Below, piece after piece: positions 7,592-16,271 of a stretch of 64,000 nucleotides of DNA. The stretch covers positions 496,001 to 560,000 of the forward strand of contig JALOBK010000001.1 of assembly GCA_023228325.1 (NCBI GenBank), read 5' to 3'. The notes under the pieces are model-generated. The model was given only the letters and a program-made list of their open reading frames with translations. It had not been told where the DNA came from and ran no database searches. Source of the stretch: a bacterium. GTDB lineage: Bacteria; Auribacterota; UBA6266. How positions within the stretch are numbered: the first letter of the stretch is position 1; each line of letters begins with the position of its first letter. The translations under genes were made by a program, and so were the position numbers.

Positions 7592-10006
7592 TCACCATTT
7601 TATTCTGTAGATACAAAGTCCGCTTCCGCGGTCACAATAAACTTTTTTGAAATATTCGAGATTATTCCCGTCAAGAAACATTGCTTCCGAAAACAACGTG
7701 TTGATTAAAGGCTCATCCAGAACGACAGAAAAATAATCCCTGTCTTTTCTGTATATCCAATATGCCTTCCGTCCGGGACTTTCCCCGTCTGCAATTCCTG
7801 AAAGCCTGATCTTTCTTTTACCTTCGCTGACAAATACAAGTTCCGGAACCGTATAACCGCCTTTTCCCGCATTATACAGCTTTACCTGTTTTGCTTTCAC
7901 ATTATAGACCAGGCCGTTTTCGAAAAACACAACGCCCTCTTTCTCCGTTCCTTTCGCAGGTGTTGAATAGAACAGGCAAGGCTGCGACAGCTCATCGTAT
8001 CCCTTTCCGACAGATCCTTCTTTTATTTTTATAACTTCCGCTTCAGCTTCGCTAAACGGCATATTAAAATTTTTAACAAGATAGGATATCAGGTCACTAT
8101 TCTCTTTTTCAATATTCCTGATTATATAAAGCCTTCCGAAATTCCAATTGCCTATGTAGGATATAAAAGGCATCTTAGCCAGTAAACCCTTCTCCAGAAC
8201 CAGATACGCGCTGCCGGGATCTTCATTCAGGTAGTTTAATATATTTGCGGTATCTTCGTTTGTAAATCCATGACCCTCTAACATCTTTCTCCTCTCATCA
8301 TTGTCCGCTTTGATCAAATCATTTAAAATGACATGGCTTTCAAAAGAGTCCTTTGTTATCGAATTAATCTTTTCGTACGCGCAATATGAAGCGTTATTAA
8401 GCATCCGCAGTATATTTCTGGCTTCCTTTTCATCCGAAAGCAGCGCTCTTGCAAACCAGTAGGCAACAATATCATTTTGATTCTGGCCGTCAAATATAAC
8501 CCTTCTTTCCGAAACGGCTTTATACAAATCTCCGTAATCCCACCAACAATTGATTATTGCATCGCTTGCGGTATCGCTTTTTATCCAGAGCAGGGTTTCC
8601 TGCAGGTCATCATCGACGCACGGATAAACTTTTGTAACCATCCCATATGCCCTGATAACAGTTCCCGTCGAAACAAGTAAAACCAGAAAAGCCGCTGCCG
8701 TCCACATAAGGTTTTTCGCAATCCCCTTGTCCCGGAAACACAAACTGACAACTTTTTCCGCGAAAAAACCGAAGAAAAAACCTAAAGCCACTACAAAAAA
8801 TACAACAAAACGCACACCCGACAAAGAGGCAAACCACATAAACACCAGCCATATGAACATCAGAAGAAAAAAATCAAATGATTTGTCATCCTTTTTTTCT
8901 TTTAACAATAATAAAAATCCCGCGAAAGAAAGAGCAACCCCCCATATCCCGCCCGATGAATTTATCACCTGCAACGCTTCTGTTTTCTCAAGCTCGCTGA
9001 CCGTATAAAACACCGACGGATAAAAAGACATTTTTGAAGAAATAACGAGTCCTATCGTTTCTCTCAGGCTGTTTACGATAAGACAGACAGGATTAAAACC
9101 CGTCAAAAGAAAAGCCGCGGCAAAACCACCTGAGATTACAATTGTTAATAAAACAGCTAACTTCATATTATCTTTGTTTCTGCCGATACGGTCTCTGCGG
9201 GAAAGAAAAATATTGTTGGCTATAAGGAAAAACCCGTAAAAAACAATTATTAAAAAGGAAAACCACCACCCGGACCATGAAAAAGCGAATAGGCCGGCCA
9301 ACAGTGCGCTTATAAAAGCAAACGACCGGCTTTTTAAGTTATTATCCCTGTTCCTTATCGAAAGATAAAAGAACCAGATTGAGGAAAAAGGAAGGATAAG
9401 ATTAAGCGCGTCATAATCATACCGGCCCGCGGATGTCCTGACAGCCAGCATCCCGTTCAACCCTATATAAAGACCGGTTAAAAAAGAACTGACCGGCGAA
9501 TAAAACGTTCTCGCGGCAAAATAAACGATCGCCACGAAGACCAAGGCATAGAAAACCGGCACGAAAAAGAGAAAATTCTGCAGCGACAGATTATCCGCAA
9601 ACAAAGAACAAAACCTGAAACAAAACGCGCTCAAATAAAAAAGAAACCGCGCATTCGATATCTTATTGCCAACAGGCGCCAGCGTAAAACTGTCATACGC
9701 GTCCCCGTCTTTCTTTATATCCCCGGGGAATCCGTTAATCAGGACGTTTTTTGTCCGCAACAGGTACTGGTATGAGTCTACGTCAAAGAAATACCTGTCG
9801 CCGTTTTCGTCAATATAGTTTTTAAGCGGATATTCATATTTTTTATCCGTTAGATCTCCGCGATTATCTTCCGGCGCCCCCCGTATGGACAGCTGCCCTG
9901 AAATGTTTTCCTTAAGCTGCGGCATACAGGAAGGGATATACCTGACATATAAATTCACCGCTATACATAAGGCAAAAAAAATAAAATCAACTGTTTTCTT
10001 ATTCAT
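7592..10006 (-). CDS. STT3/AglB/PglB-family oligosaccharyltransferase
   Basis: Single-subunit oligosaccharyltransferases move a preassembled glycan from a polyprenyl (pyro)phosphate to asparagine in exported proteins. About 804 residues: 11-13 hydrophobic segments, then a soluble C-terminal domain from about residue 460. The diagnostic WWDYG motif is intact at residues 488-492 (followed by DLYKAV). The first external loop has FDVDSYQYL (Asp75, Asp77), matching the catalytic metal site, and a second acidic motif GRYDYDALNL follows in the next external loop. I use the ATG at 10006; a TTG at 10033 would add nine residues, and neither has a ribosome site. It heads a minus-strand group with a DPM1-like and a GT2 gene. 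The acceptor might not be protein. Confidence 0.87.
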   Translation of the reverse strand: MNKKTVDFIFFALCIAVNLYVRYIPSCMPQLKENISGQLSIRGAPEDNRGDLTDKKYEYPLKNYIDENGDRYFFDVDSYQYLLRTKNVLINGFPGDIKKDGDAYDSFTLAPVGNKISNARFLFYLSAFCFRFCSLFADNLSLQNFLFFVPVFYALVFVAIVYFAARTFYSPVSSFLTGLYIGLNGMLAVRTSAGRYDYDALNLILPFSSIWFFYLSIRNRDNNLKSRSFAFISALLAGLFAFSWSGWWFSFLIIVFYGFFLIANNIFLSRRDRIGRNKDNMKLAVLLTIVISGGFAAAFLLTGFNPVCLIVNSLRETIGLVISSKMSFYPSVFYTVSELEKTEALQVINSSGGIWGVALSFAGFLLLLKEKKDDKSFDFFLLMFIWLVFMWFASLSGVRFVVFFVVALGFFFGFFAEKVVSLCFRDKGIAKNLMWTAAAFLVLLVSTGTVIRAYGMVTKVYPCVDDDLQETLLWIKSDTASDAIINCWWDYGDLYKAVSERRVIFDGQNQNDIVAYWFARALLSDEKEARNILRMLNNASYCAYEKINSITKDSFESHVILNDLIKADNDERRKMLEGHGFTNEDTANILNYLNEDPGSAYLVLEKGLLAKMPFISYIGNWNFGRLYIIRNIEKENSDLISYLVKNFNMPFSEAEAEVIKIKEGSVGKGYDELSQPCLFYSTPAKGTEKEGVVFFENGLVYNVKAKQVKLYNAGKGGYTVPELVFVSEGKRKIRLSGIADGESPGRKAYWIYRKDRDYFSVVLDEPLINTLFSEAMFLDGNNLEYFKKVYCDRGSGLCIYRIKW

Positions 10007-10130
10007 ATCTGAAAAAATCCGGTTTAAAAACAATAAAGAATTAACTGTTTACAACTAACTATAAGCCAAATTGTTACGGGCGTCAATATATCGAGCAGCG
10101 CTATTTTCTTTTTTACTTATCAGTCTATTC

Positions 10131-10139
10131 TGCTATAAT
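10131..10139 (+). promoter_or_regulatory. Extended -10 promoter for the aroC operon
   Basis: TGCTATAAT: a perfect -10 hexamer (10134-10139) with the TGn extension, which can replace a good -35 element. The upstream hexamer at normal spacing (TTTTAC, 10111-10116) is weak. It lies 37 bases before the aroC start, in the divergent gap with the STT3 gene. Confidence 0.6.
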
Positions 10140-10175
10140 TTATCTTAATCAATAACGATTTGAGAGGAAATGATA

Positions 10176-11315
10176 ATGTTGAAATTTCTTTCTGCGGGCG
10201 AATCCCACGGGAAATGTCTTACCGGAATCCTTGACGGCTTCCCCGCCGGCATAACAATCGATACAAAATTTATCAACACCGAGCTTGCCAAAAGGCAGTC
10301 AGGATTCGGCCGGGGCGGGAGAATGCGCATAGAATGCGACAGGATTACAATCAATTCCGGTGTCAGAAAAAAAATCACGATAGGCTCCCCGATTTCGTTT
10401 TGCATAAGGAATAAGGATTTTTCGATAAACTCACTGCCTGAAATACATAATGTGCGGCCGGGACACGCCGATTTGGCCGGTTTGCTCAAATATTCCCGGG
10501 ATGATGCCAGAGATATTCTTGAGCGCGCCAGCGCGCGGGAAACCGCAGTGAGAGTGGCGGCCGGCGCTTTCTGCAAACTGTTATTGTCCGAATTATCCAT
10601 CAGCGTCTTCAGCCATGTGGTATGTATCGGAAGTACAAGCGCGGACTGCTCGAAACTAACACTGGAAGAAATCAAAGAGAGGCAAAAAATATCTCCGCTT
10701 AGATGCGCTGACCTTAATGCCGAAAAGAAAATGCAGAAAGAAATCAAAGGGGCGTTCAGTTCAGGGGATAGCCTGGGCGGCTGCTGTGAGATAATTGCCG
10801 TGAATGTCCCTGTGGGTCTGGGAAGCCACACCCAGTGGGACAGAAAACTCGATGCTTTAATTGCCCGGGCCATGATGTCTATAAATGCCATAAAATGCGT
10901 TTCCATCGGCAGCGGCGACAGTTCATATAAATTAAAAGGGTCTCGCGCTCATGATGAAATTCTTTTCTCAAAAGATAACTATTCAAGAGCGGGCGGATAT
11001 TACAGGAAAACCAACAATGCGGGGGGCATAGAAGGCGGAATATCAAACGGCGAACCCATATCCGTTAAAATTTTTATGAAGCCGATTCCGACTTTGGCAA
11101 AACCCCTTAATACAATAAATGTTAAAACTCATAAGATTACAAAAGCTTCTAAAGAGAGGTCCGACTGCTGTGCCGTTCCTTCCGCGGGTATCATCGGAGA
11201 ATCCATGCTGTCTTTTGTCCTGGCAGATGAAATTATCAAAAAATTCGGCGGAGACTCCATTGCCGAAATAAAAAATAATTTCAACGAATACATCATCCGC
11301 CTGGGGTGCAGATGA
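10176..11315 (+). CDS. aroC: Chorismate synthase
   Basis: Last common step of aromatic biosynthesis: EPSP to chorismate, with reduced FMN. 379 residues, normal for the family. Signatures present include FLSAGESHGKCLTGILDG at the N-terminus, GRGGRMRIE, RASARETAVRVAAGAF, SINAIKCVSIGSG and the NNAGGIEGGISNGEPI core. The ATG at 10176 is seven bases after GAGAGGA; the in-frame ATG at 10170 is too close to that site. It overlaps aroK by ATGA, so the two are translationally coupled. Confidence 0.97.
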   Translation: MLKFLSAGESHGKCLTGILDGFPAGITIDTKFINTELAKRQSGFGRGGRMRIECDRITINSGVRKKITIGSPISFCIRNKDFSINSLPEIHNVRPGHADLAGLLKYSRDDARDILERASARETAVRVAAGAFCKLLLSELSISVFSHVVCIGSTSADCSKLTLEEIKERQKISPLRCADLNAEKKMQKEIKGAFSSGDSLGGCCEIIAVNVPVGLGSHTQWDRKLDALIARAMMSINAIKCVSIGSGDSSYKLKGSRAHDEILFSKDNYSRAGGYYRKTNNAGGIEGGISNGEPISVKIFMKPIPTLAKPLNTINVKTHKITKASKERSDCCAVPSAGIIGESMLSFVLADEIIKKFGGDSIAEIKNNFNEYIIRLGCR

Positions 11316-11818
11316 ATATAGTGTTATTCGGTTTCATGGCTTCGGGAAAATCAACGGTTGCGAAAATCCTGTCCAAAAAATTAAACATGAAGTATATAGA
11401 AATGGATGATGAGATTGAAAAAGAAGCCAACATGTCCATCCCGGAAATTTTTAATAAAAAAGGCGAAAAATATTTCAGAAACCTTGAGAAAACACTGTCA
11501 AAAAAACTATCCGGTTCCGAGAATTTAATTATATCTACGGGCGGAGGAGTTGTGCTGGACGAAGAAAATATAAAAAATTTAGGAAAAAACGGGATAACCT
11601 TTTCTCTTATAGTCTCACCGGAAAAAGTTATTAAGAGAACGGAAAAAAGCACTCACAGGCCGCTGTTAAACACATCTGACAAGAAAAAACAGATCGGCAA
11701 ACTCCTTCAACAGAGAAAAACTTATTACGAAAAAGCTGATTACATCGTGGACACAAATAATCTTTCTCCGGAAACCGTTGCGGACACAATAATAGAAAAA
11801 CTCAACAGGACATCCTGA
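11312..11818 (+). CDS. aroK: Shikimate kinase
   Basis: Phosphorylates shikimate at the 3-hydroxyl using ATP. 168 residues. The P-loop is GFMASGKST, the shikimate-binding acid pair follows at YIEMDDEIE, GEKYFRNLE supplies the conserved Arg, the Walker B-like STGGGVVLDEENI is intact, and the lid has HRPLL. The start overlaps the aroC stop (ATGA at 11312-11315) with TGGGGT just upstream; a GTG at 11306 is an unlikely alternative. aroB, often fused or adjacent to aroK, is 9.5 kb away here. Confidence 0.95.
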   Translation: MNIVLFGFMASGKSTVAKILSKKLNMKYIEMDDEIEKEANMSIPEIFNKKGEKYFRNLEKTLSKKLSGSENLIISTGGGVVLDEENIKNLGKNGITFSLIVSPEKVIKRTEKSTHRPLLNTSDKKKQIGKLLQQRKTYYEKADYIVDTNNLSPETVADTIIEKLNRTS

Positions 11819-11819
11819 T

Positions 11820-13073
11820 ATGTCTAAAATAGTTATAAATTTCTGGCTTATGCCGAATGCGGATTTCGATACACTGGGCATCCTGCAGAAGGAAATATCG
11901 AAGTTCGAGCAGCAAAACCGGAATATCCATATTGAACCCACGATTATTCCCTGGGCACATGCATGGGACAGGCTTATGAATTATTATAAGCACCAGGATG
12001 AATTGGCGCCTCCTGATGTGATTCAGATAGGGACAACATGGGTTCCAAGCCTTACATACCTGGGAGTATTAAGGGACATGAGAGATTTCTTCGATTATTC
12101 GATAACCGAGGATATTATCGAACCGCTAAAAAATGTTCCCAAGTCGCCAAATACCGATATGATTCTTTGTATCCCATGGTTTTCCGACATAAGGCTTCTC
12201 TATTTCAGAAAAGACATACTGAAAAAGTTCGGTTTCGGCGTAGCCGATATCAGCGACTTTGAATCTTTCAGAAATGTATGCATGACAATACAAAACAGCA
12301 TAAAATCCGACAATGATATTATGGCTTATAAGCTGTCGGGACATCCCGAAACCATCTTTATCCATGATATCGCCCCGTGGTTGTGGGGAACGGGAGGCAA
12401 TTTCCTTTCCTCCGACCTGAAGAGAATAGCTTTTGATAAACCCGAAGCAAGAAACGCTTTCAAATGGTATTTCCGACTGGTAAATGACCTGTTTGCCGGA
12501 ACGGAAGGGAAGTACGGGATAATCCCGCCCGGAACATTTTTCTCAGGCAGATACGCGATGGAGATAAACGGAAAATCTCCGTTTTACAATTTAGCAAACT
12601 TAAAGCACTCTGATTTTTCTCCCGAGGTAGTTGAAAATTACGACCTGACGCAGGTTCCAAAGGGCCCGAAAGGGAGTTTTCCTTTTGTAGGCGGGAGCTG
12701 CCTTGCAATGCCCAGATTATGCCGTTATCCGGAAGAAGCATCCGAATGGATAAGATATCTGATTTCGCCGGAATCCCAGCTCAGGCACTGTTATATAATA
12801 GGAGCATTCCCTTCCCGGACATCCCTTTTGAAAGAATTCTTTAAAGGTCATGAACAATACCATGAAGCTATAACTACCGCGCTTAAAAACGGTATAACGT
12901 TTTTATATACGCCGTATTCATCTCTTGTCGGTTCTCTTGAAAAAATAATAACCGCATTCACCGACAGGGTGCTGCTGCAGATCCGAACCGGGAAATTTTC
13001 CGAAAAAGCCGTTGATGAGGAAATAACCAAAGCGGCGGCGGAAGCCAATTACATAACATCAATACATAGTTAG
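11820..13073 (+). CDS. Extracellular solute-binding-like protein lacking a signal peptide
   Basis: 417 residues resembling family 1 sugar-binding proteins of ABC transporters: an N-terminal NFWLMPN strand, PPDVIQIGTTWVPSL (the DV-hinge region), LCIPWFSDIRLLYFRKDIL, and FPFVGGSCLAMPRLCRYPEEASEWIRYL near the C-terminus. Normal members start with a cleavable or lipoprotein signal; here the first residues (MSKIVINFW) go directly into the fold's first beta strand, so the protein should stay in the cytoplasm. No permease or ATPase gene is nearby. The next gene, 5 bases downstream, is a GAF-GGDEF cyclase, which suggests a ligand sensor for c-di-GMP signalling rather than transport. That role is inference. 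AGGA lies nine bases before the ATG. Confidence 0.75.
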   Translation: MSKIVINFWLMPNADFDTLGILQKEISKFEQQNRNIHIEPTIIPWAHAWDRLMNYYKHQDELAPPDVIQIGTTWVPSLTYLGVLRDMRDFFDYSITEDIIEPLKNVPKSPNTDMILCIPWFSDIRLLYFRKDILKKFGFGVADISDFESFRNVCMTIQNSIKSDNDIMAYKLSGHPETIFIHDIAPWLWGTGGNFLSSDLKRIAFDKPEARNAFKWYFRLVNDLFAGTEGKYGIIPPGTFFSGRYAMEINGKSPFYNLANLKHSDFSPEVVENYDLTQVPKGPKGSFPFVGGSCLAMPRLCRYPEEASEWIRYLISPESQLRHCYIIGAFPSRTSLLKEFFKGHEQYHEAITTALKNGITFLYTPYSSLVGSLEKIITAFTDRVLLQIRTGKFSEKAVDEEITKAAAEANYITSIHS

Positions 13074-13078
13074 GATAT

Positions 13079-14566
13079 ATGTATATGCCAGAGAACGCCG
13101 GAAAAAAGAGAAAAAAGATAAACACAGCCCCTTCAAGTGTTGTTTTTTCGAAAGAATCCATTCATCTTATAAGCCAGGACAGGGATACGGATTCTTTATT
13201 CACTCATGCGCTTTTACTGCTGGGAAGGTCACTCGGAAAAATCGAGGCGACAATATTCGCATGGGACAAACATGAAAATATTCTGCGCTGCCAGAAAGTT
13301 CTTTTTATGGGGGTTATACAGGAAGGGGCCGAACTTATCGCCCTGACAAAAGAAATGCCCCTTTGGCAGCTTGTAACCGGCACAACCGATATTGTAATCG
13401 ACAGGGGCCGGCATAAAAGCGCCTGCTTTGCGTTAAGGTTTAAAAATGAATTTCTCGGAATGGTCCGGGTTTCACTCCTGACCGGAACCAGCCTCACTCA
13501 GAATATAATCTCACAAATTCACACATTCTGCATGGAACTTGCCATTTCCCTGAAGAACCTTACCCTGTTTCTTCAAAACGAAATTCACATGCGGCAACTT
13601 AAAGGTTCTTTCGAAATAACTTCCAATATTGTAAAAAGCATCTATTTAAATAAACTCCTGGGGCTTGTGGTAAAAAGCATAGTCAAAAACCTCGGTTTTG
13701 ACAGGGTGCGCCTTTACCTCGTAAATAAAGATGAGAAATTATTAAAAGGCGAAATATCCTACGATATGAGAGGAGAAACAACTTCCCTGGAAAAAGAATG
13801 TTACTCTCTTGAACACGGTATCCATCCCTTTGTAGATATGGTTTTACAATTTCCGGACAGGGAAACGGCTGTTGAGTTTCATGACAGGGTCGTCTATGTG
13901 CCTCTTCACGTTAAAGACCAGGTTGTGGGGATCCTGGTTGTAGATAATATACTGAGCCAGGAAAAAATCAGTTCCGATGAAATACAAACAATAAAATCAT
14001 TTGCCGGCCAAATTGCCATGGCAGTAGAAAATGCGCGGCTTTTTGAAAAAGTTCAGGAGTTGTCCATAACCGACGGCCTGACAAGATTATTTATTATAAG
14101 GCATTTTAAAGCCCGGCTCGAAACCGAACTTTACAGGTGCAAGAGATACGGCGATGTGTTGACATTATTTATTCTGGACGTAGATAATTTTAAATCCGTC
14201 AATGATACATACGGGCATCCCAACGGGGATGCTGTCCTTCAGTCCATAGCAAAAAATATAAAAGAAAACCTGAGGAAAACCGATTTTGCCTGCAGATACG
14301 GGGGAGATGAATTCATGGTCTGCCTTCCAAATCTTAAATCACAAGATACAATTGAGTTCGGAAAACGGGTTTTAAATTCCATTCTTCTAACCGCTCCCAT
14401 TGTTAACGGCGCAAGGATTCCCGTAACACTCAGCATAGGAGCATCCTGTTTCCCTGAAAATTCCGAAGACATCGAAGAAATTATAAAGCAGGCTGACAGA
14501 GCCCTGTATAAGGCAAAAAATCAGGGAAAGAACCAAATTTGCATATGGACGCCGGATCTGCGGTAA
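13079..14566 (+). CDS. GAF-GGDEF diguanylate cyclase
   Basis: Makes c-di-GMP from two GTP. 495 residues: an N-terminal region of about 170 residues with a divergent GAF-like pattern, a GAF domain around 175-320 (ending ...IAMAVENARLFEKVQELS), then a GGDEF domain beginning with the signature TDGLTRL. The active site GGDEF is intact at 408-412, and an inhibitory RxxD site (RKTD, 399-402) sits five residues before it, so the enzyme should be active and product-inhibited. No transmembrane segment or signal peptide is visible, so it is cytosolic. The ATG at 13085 (residue 3) is nine bases from AGGA and is an equally likely start. Probably works with the preceding solute-binding-like protein. Confidence 0.9.
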   Translation: MYMPENAGKKRKKINTAPSSVVFSKESIHLISQDRDTDSLFTHALLLLGRSLGKIEATIFAWDKHENILRCQKVLFMGVIQEGAELIALTKEMPLWQLVTGTTDIVIDRGRHKSACFALRFKNEFLGMVRVSLLTGTSLTQNIISQIHTFCMELAISLKNLTLFLQNEIHMRQLKGSFEITSNIVKSIYLNKLLGLVVKSIVKNLGFDRVRLYLVNKDEKLLKGEISYDMRGETTSLEKECYSLEHGIHPFVDMVLQFPDRETAVEFHDRVVYVPLHVKDQVVGILVVDNILSQEKISSDEIQTIKSFAGQIAMAVENARLFEKVQELSITDGLTRLFIIRHFKARLETELYRCKRYGDVLTLFILDVDNFKSVNDTYGHPNGDAVLQSIAKNIKENLRKTDFACRYGGDEFMVCLPNLKSQDTIEFGKRVLNSILLTAPIVNGARIPVTLSIGASCFPENSEDIEEIIKQADRALYKAKNQGKNQICIWTPDLR

Positions 14567-14569
14567 AAC

Positions 14570-15376
14570 CTACGATATCCCGCAAAAAGAAAAATACCAG
14601 CTGATAATGGCCTTTCCGAAGAGAACCGATATGACAGCCCCTGCCGCCAGATAAGGCCCGAACGGTATTCTCCCTTTCAGGTTCCTGGTTTTGAAAAGCA
14701 TAAGCGCCCCGCCCAAAACCGCCCCGATAAAAGACGCTGTCATAATCGTAAGCAATACCATCTCCCAGCCGGTGAAAGCGCCTATCATTGCGATAAACTT
14801 AACATCCCCAAAACCCATTGCATCCTTTTTCAGCAGCCTGGAACCCGCAAACGATACGAATCCCAATGTCGCAAAACCCGCAAAAGCCCCCAGCAAAGAA
14901 TCCCCCAGAGCCAGATACCATATATCACGGCCCTGGAGATAAGGGAATAATATGGACATCGATACGGCAAAAATAAAGCCTATCAGATTAGATTCATCGG
15001 GGATGACAAAATGTTTTATATCGATAAAAGAGGCAAGCACCAGGACCGAAAATAATACAATTTTGAACATTACCGCCGGAACAGTATATGAAAACAGATA
15101 TGCCGACAGGAAGAGGATCGCCGTAAGAACTTCGACTATCAGGTAAAGGGGGGGAATCGGTTTGCAGCACTGCCTGCACCTTCCCTTCAGAAACAAATAG
15201 CTTACGACGGGTATGTTATCGTACCATAATATCCTTGAATTGCACTCGGGGCAGTGAGACGGGGGCGCTATTATCGAAAGTCCCCTGGGCATCCTGTAAA
15301 TGCAGACATTCAGAAAACTTCCCATTATAAGTCCCAGAATAAAATATATTACAGACCAGAAAAAAAACGGGCTCAT
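14570..15376 (-). CDS. pilD: Prepilin leader peptidase / N-methyltransferase (type IV pili or type II secretion)
   Basis: Integral membrane aspartyl protease that removes the short leader of type IV (pseudo)pilins and methylates the new N-terminus. 268 residues, eight hydrophobic segments. The cytoplasmic methylase region has the zinc-binding pairs CPEC and CRQC (residues about 39-75). The protease aspartates lie in SFIDIKHFVIPDE and MGFGDVKFIAMIG. Its substrates probably include the pseudopilins at 31448-33018. The start overlaps aroE by four bases, making it the last gene of the ilv-leu-aroE run. gspO and comC are alternative names for the same function. Confidence 0.93.
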   Translation of the reverse strand: MSPFFFWSVIYFILGLIMGSFLNVCIYRMPRGLSIIAPPSHCPECNSRILWYDNIPVVSYLFLKGRCRQCCKPIPPLYLIVEVLTAILFLSAYLFSYTVPAVMFKIVLFSVLVLASFIDIKHFVIPDESNLIGFIFAVSMSILFPYLQGRDIWYLALGDSLLGAFAGFATLGFVSFAGSRLLKKDAMGFGDVKFIAMIGAFTGWEMVLLTIMTASFIGAVLGGALMLFKTRNLKGRIPFGPYLAAGAVISVLFGKAIISWYFSFCGIS

Positions 15377-16269
15377 AATTCATCAACACCGAAATGTTTT
15401 TTTAAAGCATCTTTCATCCTATCATGAACGGCATTATCCGGACGCAGTTTTAGTCCTGACCGGACGTTATATTCTTCTATCCAGAGCCTGAACGCATGCC
15501 ATCCCTGATAAAAAAGCATTGAAAGGCCGTTACAGCAGATAACACCTTTTCCTTTAGCTTTTTTCAGCAAAACCGTCTCAACGGGATTATAAACTACATC
15601 AAATAAATACTGGCCTTTATGCAGCAAATCCGTATTGATTGGGGTCCTTGTGTCTTTCCCCGTCCCAAGAGGAGTGGCATTTATGATAAGGTCGGCTTTT
15701 TGTATCTCTTTATCAATATCATCCGCGCTTTTCGCGGCAAAATCAATGCCGGGCATCCCTGCTTCAGCTTCTATCCGGGCAGCTTTAGGCAAATCAATAT
15801 CCGCTATTACAACACCTGAGGGTTTATCAACTTCCAAAGATAATCCTACCGCGGCAACAACCGCCCTTCCTGCCCCCCCGGCGCCGACTATTAAAATGTT
15901 CTTACCGGCAAAATCAATTTTCAGCTTTCTTTTCGCCGCTTCCCTAAAACCTGTCACATCCGTATTATAACCGCATAATCGGCCATCCTGTCTGCGAACA
16001 ACAGTATTAACCGCGCCTGTTATCCCGGCAAGACCGCTGTCATCAATCTCATCCAATAATTTGATAATATCGGTTTTATAAGGAATTGTAATATTACAGC
16101 CAAGATATTGGTCGGATTTCCTGATTTCATTGATTTTATTATCCAATTCCCCGGGACCAATATCGCAATTCTCATAGGAAACATCCATGCCGAGAGCACT
16201 AAAACCGGCATTCTGGAAAATCCCGGAGGCGGAATGTCCCAGAGGATGACCTATAAGCAATACCTTCAT
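15373..16269 (-). CDS. aroE: Shikimate dehydrogenase
   Basis: NADPH-dependent reduction of 3-dehydroshikimate. 298 residues. The substrate half has GHPLGHSASGIFQNAGF (Ser-x-Ser replaced by Ser-Ala-Ser, typical) and CNITIPYKTD with the catalytic lysine; GYNTDVTGF completes the site. The cofactor half has the GAGGAGRAV dinucleotide fold and INATPLG. It is two bases downstream of leuA and overlaps the prepilin peptidase gene, so it is under the same branched-chain attenuator although it serves aromatic synthesis. Confidence 0.95.
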   Translation of the reverse strand: MKVLLIGHPLGHSASGIFQNAGFSALGMDVSYENCDIGPGELDNKINEIRKSDQYLGCNITIPYKTDIIKLLDEIDDSGLAGITGAVNTVVRRQDGRLCGYNTDVTGFREAAKRKLKIDFAGKNILIVGAGGAGRAVVAAVGLSLEVDKPSGVVIADIDLPKAARIEAEAGMPGIDFAAKSADDIDKEIQKADLIINATPLGTGKDTRTPINTDLLHKGQYLFDVVYNPVETVLLKKAKGKGVICCNGLSMLFYQGWHAFRLWIEEYNVRSGLKLRPDNAVHDRMKDALKKHFGVDEL

Positions 16270-16271
16270 AA

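Noticed and set aside
10145..10906. 253-residue open frame on the minus strand
   Set aside because: It lies entirely opposite aroC, which has clear family motifs, and its translation has no recognisable domain.
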